Position numbers and translations under genes: made by a program. 64,000 nucleotides of DNA from the NCBI GenBank assembly GCA_013416455.1, contig JACCES010000012.1, forward strand, positions 62,001-126,000, written 5' to 3'. This DNA comes from Alcaligenaceae bacterium. Lineage in GTDB: Bacteria; Pseudomonadota; Gammaproteobacteria; Burkholderiales; Burkholderiaceae_B. The notes beneath the pieces were generated by a model. It was not told the DNA's origin, did no database searches, and worked only from the letters and a program-made list of their open reading frames with translations. Positions 52,608-60,632 of the stretch are shown here, piece after piece. The stretch's first letter is position 1, and each line of letters begins with the position of its first letter.

Positions 52608-52760
52608 GTGCGCCCAGCATGGGCGCACTCCTGCGGGTGTAAGTCCCGCCATGAGTTGATCACATTGAACGAAGCGAAGCGCAACTGCGTGAGGGCGACC
52701 GAACGAAGGAGCGTCCCGGGCGGCTTTCCGGCGATGCTTGCGGAGAGCTCATTCATTGGC
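52608..52760 (+). mobile_element. Degraded group IIC intron, 5' (domain I) fragment
   Basis: The stretch begins GTGCGCCCAGCATGGGC and continues with GCGGGTGTAAGTCCCGC, then CAACTGCGTGAGGGCGACC. This is the same order of elements as the 5' end of group IIC introns such as that of Oceanobacillus iheyensis (GUGUGCCCGGCAUGGG, GGGUGAGAGUCCC). A perfect 10-bp stem GAGTGCGCCC/GGGCGCACTC opens it. Class C introns insert just after terminator hairpins, exactly as here. No reverse transcriptase gene and no domain V follow before the gene at 52853, so it is a truncated relic. The right end is approximate. Confidence 0.7.
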
Positions 52761-52767
52761 TTCAATT

Positions 52768-52780
52768 AAATCGTTTGTCG
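52768..52780. promoter_or_regulatory. Island operator-like site 1 (AAATCGTTTGTCG)
   Basis: A 13-base sequence identical to one in the divergent LysR/dehydrogenase promoter. Its central C (52772) is 81 bases before the start of the VOC gene. Confidence 0.6.
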
Positions 52781-52852
52781 GATTGGTGTCCGGACGCCTA
52801 GATTGCTGGTTATCGCCATGGCGATTTCTTCTTCTCTTTCTAGGGCTTCAGA

Positions 52853-53833
52853 ATGACAAACATATCAAGTGAAAAGGAGACGGACGTTCAGGGCACGGTA
52901 AGCGAACCATATTTTCGCCCCCGGCGTCTGGGGCACGTCAACCTTATCGTGAACGATACGAACGCTTCCATGGACTTCTACAGTCGTATTGCGGGTTTCG
53001 AGGAAGTCTATCGGGTTCCAGCCATCGGCGGGGGGTTTCTGAGCAATGGAAATACCCATCACGACGTTGGCATGGTGCAGAGCTCCGGGCCGTCCGGCAA
53101 GGGCCGGAAGCCAGGGTTGAATCACTTGGCGTTCGAGCTAGAGACCGAAGTCGACCTGGTGCGCGGGTATGACAGGTCGGTTGCCCGTTCGTTGGAATTC
53201 GAACGCACGCTGGACCACGATATTGCGCATTCCGCCTATTGCGCGGACCCCGACGGGGTGTCTTGCGAACTCTATGCCGATGTGGTGAAGGAGTGGCGGA
53301 CGGCTCGAACCGGTGAGGTGACCAAGCCGAAACCCGTCTGGTGGCCGGGGAAGACCGAACCTGTGTCGGAAAAAAACTATCATGCCGATCCCGAGATTCG
53401 ACGGGTGGCTGATGCGGTCTTCCACCCCGTAAGAACCAAGCACGCCACGCTTGTCGTGTCCGACCTCGACCAGAGCCTGCGGTTCTATACGACGCGGATC
53501 GGTCTGGACGCACTGGTGCGCGGCCAGGGGTACGCCATTCTTGGTGGTAGTTGTGGGGAAATGAACATCACGCTGATACAGGCGGACGAGGGTCGGCAAG
53601 CGTGCTATCACCATGTCGGTTTCGAGGTGGCTTCAGAAGAGGAGCTGCGGGAATCGATCAGCAAGTGGACTGCTCAAGGGGGCGCGGTACTGCGTACCGT
53701 TGATCATCCGCTGCGTTTTGCGGCATTCATAGAAGATGTCGACGGTTTGCTGCTGCAATTCTTCTTTGATCGGGAAACCGGGCATGAAGCCTGGCGCAAG
53801 CTTTCCGTGGAAGAAGCACTCTGGGTTGCATGA
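52853..53833 (+). CDS. Two-domain VOC family protein, extradiol ring-cleavage dioxygenase-like
   Basis: 326 residues with two vicinal-oxygen-chelate modules. Domain 1 has a full metal triad: H28 (RLGHVNLIV), H91 (GLNHLAFEL) and E139 (DGVSCELYAD). Domain 2 has H197 and H254, but Q302 where the third ligand Glu is expected. Classical two-domain extradiol dioxygenases bind iron in the C-terminal domain, so here the metal more likely sits in domain 1. It is followed 13 bases later by a meta-cleavage-type hydrolase, which supports ring cleavage of a catechol-like compound. Glyoxalase-like activity is the alternative. Confidence 0.82.
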   Translation: MTNISSEKETDVQGTVSEPYFRPRRLGHVNLIVNDTNASMDFYSRIAGFEEVYRVPAIGGGFLSNGNTHHDVGMVQSSGPSGKGRKPGLNHLAFELETEVDLVRGYDRSVARSLEFERTLDHDIAHSAYCADPDGVSCELYADVVKEWRTARTGEVTKPKPVWWPGKTEPVSEKNYHADPEIRRVADAVFHPVRTKHATLVVSDLDQSLRFYTTRIGLDALVRGQGYAILGGSCGEMNITLIQADEGRQACYHHVGFEVASEEELRESISKWTAQGGAVLRTVDHPLRFAAFIEDVDGLLLQFFFDRETGHEAWRKLSVEEALWVA

Positions 53834-53846
53834 GGAGGCGGTCAGC

Positions 53847-54740
53847 ATGAACATCGGACTGTCCTCCAGCATCAGTTTGCCGGCGGATCGCCGCTACATG
53901 GATGTATTGGGCGTGCGGACTGCGTTCTATCGCTCGGAGCCGGGCGGTGGCGCCCGCGCAGATCGGGAAACCGTCGTTCTCCTCCACGGTGGTGCGCCGG
54001 GCGTATCGGCGGAACTCAACTGGTTCCGGAATTTCCAGCCCCTGGTGGACGCCGGCTACGACGTCGTGGCTTATGATCAGCCGGGCTTCGGCTACAGTGG
54101 CTCTCCGGCCGATCACAGCATCGATTTCCGGCTCAGGCATCTGATTGCGTTTCTGAGCACGCTCGAACTCGATGCAGTCCATCTGTGCGGGAATTCCATC
54201 GGTGGCCTGTTGTGCACGCTCTATTCATTGCGCCGTCCCGCAGGGCCAAGGCCCATCTCTCTGGTACTGGCCGCGCCGTTCCCCTATTTCGAGCCGCCGG
54301 CCGTCGTGCAGGAACGGCTGCGTGCTCACCGGTCGCGGCTGAGTTCCATTGAGCCGACTTTTGAAAGTATCAGGAAACTATGTCTGAACACTTTCAATCA
54401 GGCGGAGTGCGTGACGGATGAAATCGTGCGACTGCGTCTGGAGATGCTGCAAGGAGAGCGATGGGGGGTCTACAAGGAAAGATCCGCCGTGTCGCGAGAA
54501 TTCGATCGGAGCGATGTCGAGAACGAGAAGGTGGATACGCCGACATTGTTGGTGTGGGGCGTGGAGGATCGCAGCCTGCCGTACGAGATCGGTATCGAGG
54601 CAATGAACCATTTTGCCCGTGGGCGTTTTCTCTTCCTGACGCAGTCCGGCCACTGGCCCCAGACCGAACAAGCGGACGCCTTCAATCAGTCCATGATGGC
54701 GTTTCTGGACAGTGTGCGTGGGGGCGCATGTCGATCTTGA
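53847..54740 (+). CDS. Alpha/beta hydrolase, meta-cleavage product hydrolase-like
   Basis: 297 residues. The oxyanion region is LLHGGAPGVSAELNWF, as in BphD/MhpC-type C-C hydrolases. YDQPGFGYSG follows, with nucleophile S117 in GNSIGG, Asp in WGVEDRSLP and His in SGHWPQTE. The family splits ring-opened 2-hydroxy-6-oxo-dienoates. The start at 53847 has GAGGAGG upstream. It is in an operon with the VOC protein and is followed by a bidirectional terminator. The exact substrate is unknown. Confidence 0.87.
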   Translation: MNIGLSSSISLPADRRYMDVLGVRTAFYRSEPGGGARADRETVVLLHGGAPGVSAELNWFRNFQPLVDAGYDVVAYDQPGFGYSGSPADHSIDFRLRHLIAFLSTLELDAVHLCGNSIGGLLCTLYSLRRPAGPRPISLVLAAPFPYFEPPAVVQERLRAHRSRLSSIEPTFESIRKLCLNTFNQAECVTDEIVRLRLEMLQGERWGVYKERSAVSREFDRSDVENEKVDTPTLLVWGVEDRSLPYEIGIEAMNHFARGRFLFLTQSGHWPQTEQADAFNQSMMAFLDSVRGGACRS

Positions 54741-54771
54741 ACGGCGAGGTTTGCCCACTGTGGGGGAGATG

Positions 54772-54796
54772 AGACTCCGGCGATATGCCGGAGTCT
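54772..54796. terminator. Bidirectional terminator between hydrolase and LysR genes
   Basis: AGACTCCGGC (54772-54781) and GCCGGAGTCT (54787-54796) form a perfect 10-bp stem with loop GATAT. It ends two bases from the LysR stop codon and separates two convergent genes. T-tracts are poor on both sides. Confidence 0.75.
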
Positions 54797-54797
54797 G

Positions 54798-55757
54798 TCA
54801 CTGAGGAGTCTGGCGCAGCGATTTTCTGAACTCCCTTTTCGCCCAATTCCGGAAAGCCGCGATGTGGTGCATTTCGGCATTCTGGGCCAAGGTCAGCATG
54901 TAATACTCGCCGGCGCTCCGGGTTCTGTAGCGGGTCGCACAGTGCAGGCCGGTAAGGTTGGAATTTTCGAGGATCACCTCTGGAATGATGGCGACGCCGA
55001 GGCCCTGGCGTGCTGCATCGAGTGACATGAAGAAGTGTCCGAACTCTATGCGCGGCGTGGCCGGCAGGTCTTTCAGGCCATGGCGTTTTGCCCATCCATT
55101 CCATGCGTCGGCCCGGCTGCTCGTATGAATCAGCGGCAGGGTATGGAAGATTTCCTCTTGGTCCAGGGCCGCGCGAGGCTCAAGGATATTGGGAGAATAG
55201 ACGGGCACAAGTATGTCGGGCGCCAATTCCTCCGCAAGTACCCCGCGCCACTGCTCGGTCATGACAAGGTCGATGGCGGGCGCACGGTGGTCATACTGGT
55301 GGCCGGGTTTGGGGCCGACCCGAATGGCCACGTCGGCTTCGCCCGCGTGCAGATTGACCGGTTCAATGGAACTGCTGATCCGCGTTTCTATATTGGGGTA
55401 CTCGCGCGTGAAGGAACCCAGGCGGGGCATCAGCCACAGGGAGCCGATGGACGGGAGCGCGCTGATTTTCAGCGTGGCATTTTCCTGCTGCGTTTTCAGG
55501 CGCTCTGTCGCGGCCCGCAGCAAACCGAAAGCGCCGCTCACCTCCGCCAGGTACTTTCGCCCTGATTCCGTCAACTCGACTTTACGGGTCAGGCGGTTGA
55601 ACAGCTTGATTCCCAGTTCGGCTTCCAGCGCCCGGATCTGTCTGCTGACCGCACCCTGGGTGACGTGCAGTTCCGCGGCCGCGCTCGTGAAGCTCTGCAG
55701 CCGCCCGGCAGACTCAAAAAAACGCAAGGAAATAAGGGAAGGTAAAGCCTTGTTCAT
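54798..55757 (-). CDS. LysR-family transcriptional regulator (GcvA-like)
   Basis: 319 residues. The N-terminal helix-turn-helix is ISLRFFESAGRLQSFTSAAAELHVTQGAVSRQIRALEAELG-like (about 9-60, GcvA subgroup). The C-terminal effector domain includes ADVAIRVGPKPG and QGLGVAIIPEVI. It is divergent from the AspDH-like gene. The shared promoter holds a palindrome ACAAATCGTTTGT, also found before two other island genes, so this protein is the obvious candidate regulator of the whole island (inference). Confidence 0.9.
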   Translation of the reverse strand: MNKALPSLISLRFFESAGRLQSFTSAAAELHVTQGAVSRQIRALEAELGIKLFNRLTRKVELTESGRKYLAEVSGAFGLLRAATERLKTQQENATLKISALPSIGSLWLMPRLGSFTREYPNIETRISSSIEPVNLHAGEADVAIRVGPKPGHQYDHRAPAIDLVMTEQWRGVLAEELAPDILVPVYSPNILEPRAALDQEEIFHTLPLIHTSSRADAWNGWAKRHGLKDLPATPRIEFGHFFMSLDAARQGLGVAIIPEVILENSNLTGLHCATRYRTRSAGEYYMLTLAQNAEMHHIAAFRNWAKREFRKSLRQTPQ

Positions 55758-55830
55758 GTGTCGTCTTGCCTCTAATGGTGAACCTGGCTGGAATGCTTAC
55801 GCATTACTAATAATCATGGATGAGCCGTGA

Positions 55831-55845
55831 ACAAATCGTTTGTCG
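55831..55845. promoter_or_regulatory. Island operator-like site 2, palindromic, in the divergent LysR/dehydrogenase promoter
   Basis: ACAAA-TCG-TTTGT (55831-55843) is a perfect palindrome and contains the same AAATCGTTTGTCG as site 1. Its centre (55837) is 80 bases from the LysR start and 84 from the dehydrogenase start. Confidence 0.65.
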
Positions 55846-55920
55846 CGCTTCTGACAGGGAAAATATAGTGCTCATGGTGCGAGACACTTCCCATTTTGAT
55901 ATATGAGGTGGAGTAATACA

Positions 55921-56739
55921 ATGAGTAGTCGACCTGACTTGAGAGTGGCCGTCGCGGGTCTTGGTGCGATCGGCAAGGTGCTGGCAAGTCGCTTGAGCGA
56001 AGGAGAGGTCGGTGGATGCCGGCTGAGCGCCGTAAGCGGTCGCGATCCCGTAAAAACAGAAGCTTTCTTGAAGACCCTGGCATCGCCGGTCCCGAATGTC
56101 GGCCTGGATCAGCTATCGGAGGTGGCCGATGTGATTATCGAATGTGCTCCGGCCGCGGTTCTCCACCAGATAGTCGAACCGGCGCTCGCGGCGGGGAAGA
56201 AGATCATCGTGCTTTCGGTCGGCGCGCTGCTGGAGGCGCCGGAACTCATGGAAAAAGCGGCGTCGAATGGCGGGCAGATCATGGTGCCGTCCGGTGCGCT
56301 TCTGGGTCTTGATGCGGTGACCGCCGCGGCGGAAGGTCGCATCCAGTCCGTGCGGATGACGTCCAGAAAGCCACCGATAGGATTCAAGGATGCCCCGATT
56401 CTTGCAGAGAGGAACCTGTCGATCGAGGGCCTGACCGAACCTCTGCTGCTCTATTCCGGTTCCGCCCGGGCCGCCGCCACGAGCTTTCCAGCCAACCTGA
56501 ATGTGGCGATTGCGCTTTCTCTTGCCGGCGTTGGCCCGGACAAGACAATGCTGGAAGTCTGGGCCGACCCGGGTGTAGTGCGCAATACGCACCATATCGA
56601 GCTGGTGTCCGATTCGGCTTTGCTGAATATGACGATAGAGAATATTCCGTCCGAGAACCCGAAGACGGGCCGGATTACGGCACAAAGCGTTCTGGCCATG
56701 TTGCGCAAGATGTCCGCGCCCGTTCGTGTAGGGACCTGA
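55921..56739 (+). CDS. Aspartate dehydrogenase-like NAD(P)-dependent oxidoreductase (NadX/DUF108 family)
   Basis: 272 residues. Rossmann motif VAGLGAIGKVLA near residues 11-22, then IIECAPAAV, IMVPSGALLGLDAV, and the family block WADPGVVRNTHHIEL with the catalytic His. L-aspartate dehydrogenases make iminoaspartate for NAD synthesis, but no nadA/nadC neighbours are present. In an aromatic island it may instead act on an amino or imino intermediate (inference). The start at 55921 has GGAG upstream. It is the first gene of the 55.9-63.5 kb same-strand run. Confidence 0.82.
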   Translation: MSSRPDLRVAVAGLGAIGKVLASRLSEGEVGGCRLSAVSGRDPVKTEAFLKTLASPVPNVGLDQLSEVADVIIECAPAAVLHQIVEPALAAGKKIIVLSVGALLEAPELMEKAASNGGQIMVPSGALLGLDAVTAAAEGRIQSVRMTSRKPPIGFKDAPILAERNLSIEGLTEPLLLYSGSARAAATSFPANLNVAIALSLAGVGPDKTMLEVWADPGVVRNTHHIELVSDSALLNMTIENIPSENPKTGRITAQSVLAMLRKMSAPVRVGT

Positions 56740-56752
56740 AGGGGGAGCCGGT

Positions 56753-57538
56753 ATGGATCTGTGTATCAAAGGAAAAGTGGCGCTCGTGACAGGAGGCGGC
56801 GGCGGGCTTGGCGGCGCTATTGCCAATTCGCTGGCTCGCGAAGGCGCGAAAGTGATCGTGGCGGACGTCAATCATGACGCGCTTGACGCAGTGGTCGGCG
56901 CCATTCGCGCTCGTGGTGGAGAGGCGCGGGGAATGGTCTGGGATCTGGCGGATACCGCCGGGATTCCGGAGCGGATGAACGACATCGTGGAAGCTTGGGG
57001 CAATGTGGGCATTCTGGTGAACAACACCGGCGGGCCGCCTCCCACCACGGCCCGGGATGTGGCCCGGGAAGATTGGGAAAAATATTTTCAGTCAATGGTC
57101 GCGGGAGTGATCAAACTGACCGACGCCGTGCTGCCCGGCATGGTGAAGGAGGGGTGGGGGCGCGTCATTACCAGTACGTCGTCGGGAGTGATTGCTCCGA
57201 TTCCCAATCTGGGGATATCCAATACCCTGCGGTCTGCCCTGCTGGGGTGGTCCAAGACGCTGTCGCGCGAAGTGGCCAGAGACGGCATTACGGTAAATGT
57301 CATTTTGCCCGGCCGTATTGCGACACAGCGGATCCGGCAGCTCGATGTCGCCAAGGCGGCCCGGGACAATCGTCCAGTCGAGGAAATCGAGAAAGAGAGC
57401 ACCGGCAGTATTCCCGTCGGGCGGTATGGAAAGCCTTCCGAGTACGGCGATACGGTGGCCTTTCTTTCCGGCACTGCCGCATCGTACATCACTGGATCCG
57501 TGATCCGTGTGGATGGCGGGCTGATTTCCAGTATCTGA
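56753..57538 (+). CDS. SDR family oxidoreductase lacking the usual YxxxK pair
   Basis: 261 residues with the SDR coenzyme motif TGGGGGLGGA (13-22), VNNTGGPPP (90-97) and the C-terminal GSVIRVDGG. The serine region ITSTSSG is present, but the position of the catalytic Tyr/Lys reads SNTLR (156-160). This is typical of a divergent FabG-like subgroup (GGPPP type) whose catalytic mechanism is not the classic tetrad. It starts 13 bases after the AspDH-like gene. It probably acts on an oxidised ring or acid intermediate; the substrate is unknown. Confidence 0.85.
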   Translation: MDLCIKGKVALVTGGGGGLGGAIANSLAREGAKVIVADVNHDALDAVVGAIRARGGEARGMVWDLADTAGIPERMNDIVEAWGNVGILVNNTGGPPPTTARDVAREDWEKYFQSMVAGVIKLTDAVLPGMVKEGWGRVITSTSSGVIAPIPNLGISNTLRSALLGWSKTLSREVARDGITVNVILPGRIATQRIRQLDVAKAARDNRPVEEIEKESTGSIPVGRYGKPSEYGDTVAFLSGTAASYITGSVIRVDGGLISSI

Positions 57539-57568
57539 AGTACAGCCTGATAAACAGAAAGGAGTGAT

Positions 57569-58246
57569 ATGTTTTCTCAAGAAAAACGCAATGAAATCCG
57601 AAAAAGATTCGAGTCGGTCGACACAGCGAATGTCGCGGATGTTCTGGATAACCTGGGGTATTTCGATTTCGGCCTTTCCCAGGAGTTTGCGCCCTTCACC
57701 AATACAGGAAAAAAGCTTGCGGGCTGGGCGTACACCATCAGGGGCCAGATGACGCCATTTCCGATGGGGGGCGACGCCGGGAAGATGGAGGCCTGCAATG
57801 GCATTTCAGCGGGCGAGGTCAGTGTATGGAGCGGTAATGGTGAAGGGATCTGCTACTTCGGCGAGCTGATCGCGCTAGGCATGCGGGAGCGGGGATCGGT
57901 CGGCGCGCTGGTGGACGGCGGTATCCGCGACGTCCGCTGGATCGATGAACACGGGATCTCCGTCTATGCGCGCTACCGGACGCCCGTTCAATCCATCGGC
58001 CGCTGGAAGGTGACGGATCACCAGGTGCCGGTTTATCTGCGGGGAGCCACCATCACTCATGTCCGGGTACGACCGGGCGACTTCATCCTGGCGGATGAGG
58101 ATGGCGCCATCGTCATTCCGGTGGAAGTGGTCGAACAGGTTCTGGAAGAAGCGGAACGCCTCACCCAGACGGAGCGTGAGATACGGGTCGAGCTGGCCAA
58201 AGGCCTCACCTTGGCCCAGGCCCTGGAAAAGTACGGTCATGTATGA
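57569..58246 (+). CDS. RraA-family protein (4-hydroxy-4-methyl-2-oxoglutarate aldolase-like)
   Basis: 225 residues. The family core is SVDTANVADVLDNLG, then FGELIALGMRERGSVGALV and DGGIRD (R120, D121), the substrate- and metal-binding pair of HMG/CHA aldolases, and ADEDGAIVIP. Such aldolases finish protocatechuate 4,5-cleavage-type pathways by releasing pyruvate, so a catabolic role fits better here than RNase E inhibition. AAAGGAG lies before the ATG at 57569. It is 30 bases after the SDR gene. Confidence 0.87.
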   Translation: MFSQEKRNEIRKRFESVDTANVADVLDNLGYFDFGLSQEFAPFTNTGKKLAGWAYTIRGQMTPFPMGGDAGKMEACNGISAGEVSVWSGNGEGICYFGELIALGMRERGSVGALVDGGIRDVRWIDEHGISVYARYRTPVQSIGRWKVTDHQVPVYLRGATITHVRVRPGDFILADEDGAIVIPVEVVEQVLEEAERLTQTEREIRVELAKGLTLAQALEKYGHV

Positions 58247-58328
58247 GGTATGGCTTTGAAGGAGCCTGCTTGTTCAGAGGTTCCTGAATCACACAAGGCC
58301 AGGGATGAGACACCAGGAGGAGACGAAC

Positions 58329-59501
58329 ATGAAGATCAGATTTGGCATCAGTGGTTTGGGGTTTGCCGGAGCGGTACTGATGGCGCCGGTAATGCGGCAG
58401 CATCCGGATGCCGAGATTGTCGCGGCCTGTGACCCCAATGGTGACGTAAGGACCCGGTTTGGCGAAGCATATGATATTCCTGTGTTCTCGTCCTTACAGG
58501 AGATGATGGATGGCGCCCGGCTCGATGCCGTTTACGTCGCTTCTCCTCACCAATTCCATTGTGAACAGGTGCTCCAGGCCTCTGCAAGAGGCTTGCACAT
58601 CATTGTGGAGAAGCCGCTTACGCTGAGCGAAGAAGAGGCCGACCGCATGATAGCTGCCACCGAGAACGCCGGTGTGCACCTCGTTGTCGGCACGTCGCGC
58701 AGCCACGACCCGGTGATTCGCACCATGCGCGGCATCATCGACAGCGGTGAAGTGGGCCGCGTGTCGATGGTGAATTGCTTCAACTACACCGATTTTCTTT
58801 ATCGTCCCCGGCGTCCCGAAGAACTCGACACCGCGCTGGGCGGCGGCATTGTCTACAACCAACTGCCACACCAGATCGACAGTATCAAAGCCATTACCGG
58901 CCAGCGTATCGTGGCCGTGCGCGCCATGACGGACAAACTCGATCCAAAGCGGCCCACGGAAGGGAACTGCGCGGCCATGCTGACACTGGAAAGCGGCGCA
59001 TGCGCGATTGTGGTCTATAGCGGCTATGACCATTTCGACAGTGACGAGATGCATTACTGGCTGGCGGAAGGGGGGCGTGACAAGAAACCCAATCATGGCG
59101 GCGCACGCAAGGTGCTCAGGGAGCTTGAGGGTAGCGAAGCGGATCTGCGGCGCACGCGCTACGGCTTCGGCGGCCCGATCTCCAAATCCATGGAATCGGG
59201 CAACGCGGATCGCAAACAGCCTCATTTCGGCGTCATGCTGGTTACGTGCGAGCATGCCGACCTGCGCGCGTCGGAGGACGGTGTTTATGTGTATGGCAAC
59301 GATGGTATGCGCGAAGTGCCGGCGCTCGTCGGGCGTGGCGCTTACAGCCAGGGCGACACCATAGATGAGCTGCACAATGCCATTACCGGTAAGGCGCCCG
59401 CGATGAGGGATGCCCGTTGGGGCAAGGATACCGTCGAGGTGTGTCTGGCGATTCTGGAGTCTAGCCGTACCGGCATGCAGATCGACCGCCGGAGCGCATG
59501 A
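58329..59501 (+). CDS. Gfo/Idh/MocA family dehydrogenase (phthalate dihydrodiol dehydrogenase-like)
   Basis: 390 residues. The N-terminal Rossmann motif GISGLGFAGAVLMAP is followed by DAVYVASPHQFH and VEKPLTLSEEEAD, which carries the conserved EKP lysine. The C-terminal alpha/beta domain has GGGIVYNQLPHQIDSI. Relatives include cis-dihydrodiol dehydrogenases of phthalate pathways, which would pair naturally with the Rieske oxygenase downstream. The start at 58329 follows AGGAGGAG. It ends 1 base before the ABC ATPase gene starts. Sugar-type substrates cannot be excluded. Confidence 0.85.
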   Translation: MKIRFGISGLGFAGAVLMAPVMRQHPDAEIVAACDPNGDVRTRFGEAYDIPVFSSLQEMMDGARLDAVYVASPHQFHCEQVLQASARGLHIIVEKPLTLSEEEADRMIAATENAGVHLVVGTSRSHDPVIRTMRGIIDSGEVGRVSMVNCFNYTDFLYRPRRPEELDTALGGGIVYNQLPHQIDSIKAITGQRIVAVRAMTDKLDPKRPTEGNCAAMLTLESGACAIVVYSGYDHFDSDEMHYWLAEGGRDKKPNHGGARKVLRELEGSEADLRRTRYGFGGPISKSMESGNADRKQPHFGVMLVTCEHADLRASEDGVYVYGNDGMREVPALVGRGAYSQGDTIDELHNAITGKAPAMRDARWGKDTVEVCLAILESSRTGMQIDRRSA

Positions 59502-59502
59502 A

Positions 59503-60627
59503 ATGAGCCTCGAAATCAACGAGCTGGTCAAGACGTATACGCGCCGGGGTGAAACGCATACCGCATTGCGCGGCGTATCGTTTTCTGCGCCCGAGGGAGC
59601 GTTCGTCACGCTCCTGGGGCCCAGCGGTTGCGGCAAGTCCACGCTGCTGAACATGCTTGCGGGGCTGGACAGGCCTACATCGGGACGCATCAGTATCAAC
59701 GGGAATGCCGTTTATGACTCGGGAGCATCCTTGTTCGTGCCTCCGGGAAAGAGAAATATCTCCATGGTATTTCAAAGCTATGCGATCTGGCCGCATATGA
59801 GCGTGCGCGAGAACATTGCTTTCCCTCTTTTGAACGGGCGCAAGCAGTCCCGGGACAGGAGGCAGCTTGAAGCCATGGTCGATGCGGCGCTCGAGAAAGT
59901 CCATCTTACGCCACTGGCTGATCGGCCAGCCCCGCTGTTGAGTGGGGGGCAGCAGCAGAGAGTGTCCCTGGCGCGGGCAATTGCGCAGAGTCCGAGCCTG
60001 ATCCTGCTTGACGAACCATTGTCGAACCTGGATGCCAATCTGCGTGAAGCCATGCAGAAACAGATCAGGGGAATCGTTTCAGAGGAAGGCATTACCGCCG
60101 TCTACGTCACGCATGACCAGAAAGAAGCCTTGGCCATGTCGGATATGGTCATTGTTATGAGCGAAGGCAACATCGAGCAGGTCGGTGCCCCTCGCGATAT
60201 CTATTATTACCCAAAGACCCGTTTCGTCGCCCAATTCATGGGCGCGCCCAATCTGCTGGAAGCCGTCGTTTCCCATGTCGCGGAGGACGGGAGGGAAGCC
60301 GCGGCTGAAAGCGTTCTGGGCAAGATGGTTTTTCCGGTTCACGGAGACGCCTTGCGGCAGGGCGACAAAATCCTGCTGGTGCTGCGCCAGGAGGATTTCA
60401 GGGTTGACGAGACCGGTTCGACTGAAAATTTTTCCGGCAACAATCGCTATGTGCTGCCTGTTCTGCAATCGGTCTTTCTCGGGGAGCGCATGGAGCTTCT
60501 ATGTGGAATGGATGAAGCCGCGGAACGAAGGCTTTCAGTATATGTGAACGCAAGACTCGTTTCTGGCGATTCAAGATCGGTTGCCCTTCATTATCCCGCA
60601 GAAAAAATCCATTACATAAAGGAGTAG
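59503..60627 (+). CDS. ABC transporter ATP-binding protein (POTF/Fe3+ type)
   Basis: 374 residues. Walker A GPSGCGKST, Q-loop FQSYAIWPHMSV, signature LSGGQQQRVSLARA, Walker B LILLDEPLSNLDA, and H-loop VTHDQKEA. A C-terminal TOBE-like domain (about 280-374) follows. It energises the importer encoded with the next two genes. It starts 1 base after the Gfo/Idh/MocA stop, so it is translationally coupled to a catabolic enzyme. This suggests the importer brings in the pathway substrate rather than iron. Confidence 0.92.
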   Translation: MSLEINELVKTYTRRGETHTALRGVSFSAPEGAFVTLLGPSGCGKSTLLNMLAGLDRPTSGRISINGNAVYDSGASLFVPPGKRNISMVFQSYAIWPHMSVRENIAFPLLNGRKQSRDRRQLEAMVDAALEKVHLTPLADRPAPLLSGGQQQRVSLARAIAQSPSLILLDEPLSNLDANLREAMQKQIRGIVSEEGITAVYVTHDQKEALAMSDMVIVMSEGNIEQVGAPRDIYYYPKTRFVAQFMGAPNLLEAVVSHVAEDGREAAAESVLGKMVFPVHGDALRQGDKILLVLRQEDFRVDETGSTENFSGNNRYVLPVLQSVFLGERMELLCGMDEAAERRLSVYVNARLVSGDSRSVALHYPAEKIHYIKE

Positions 60628-60632
60628 ACGGG

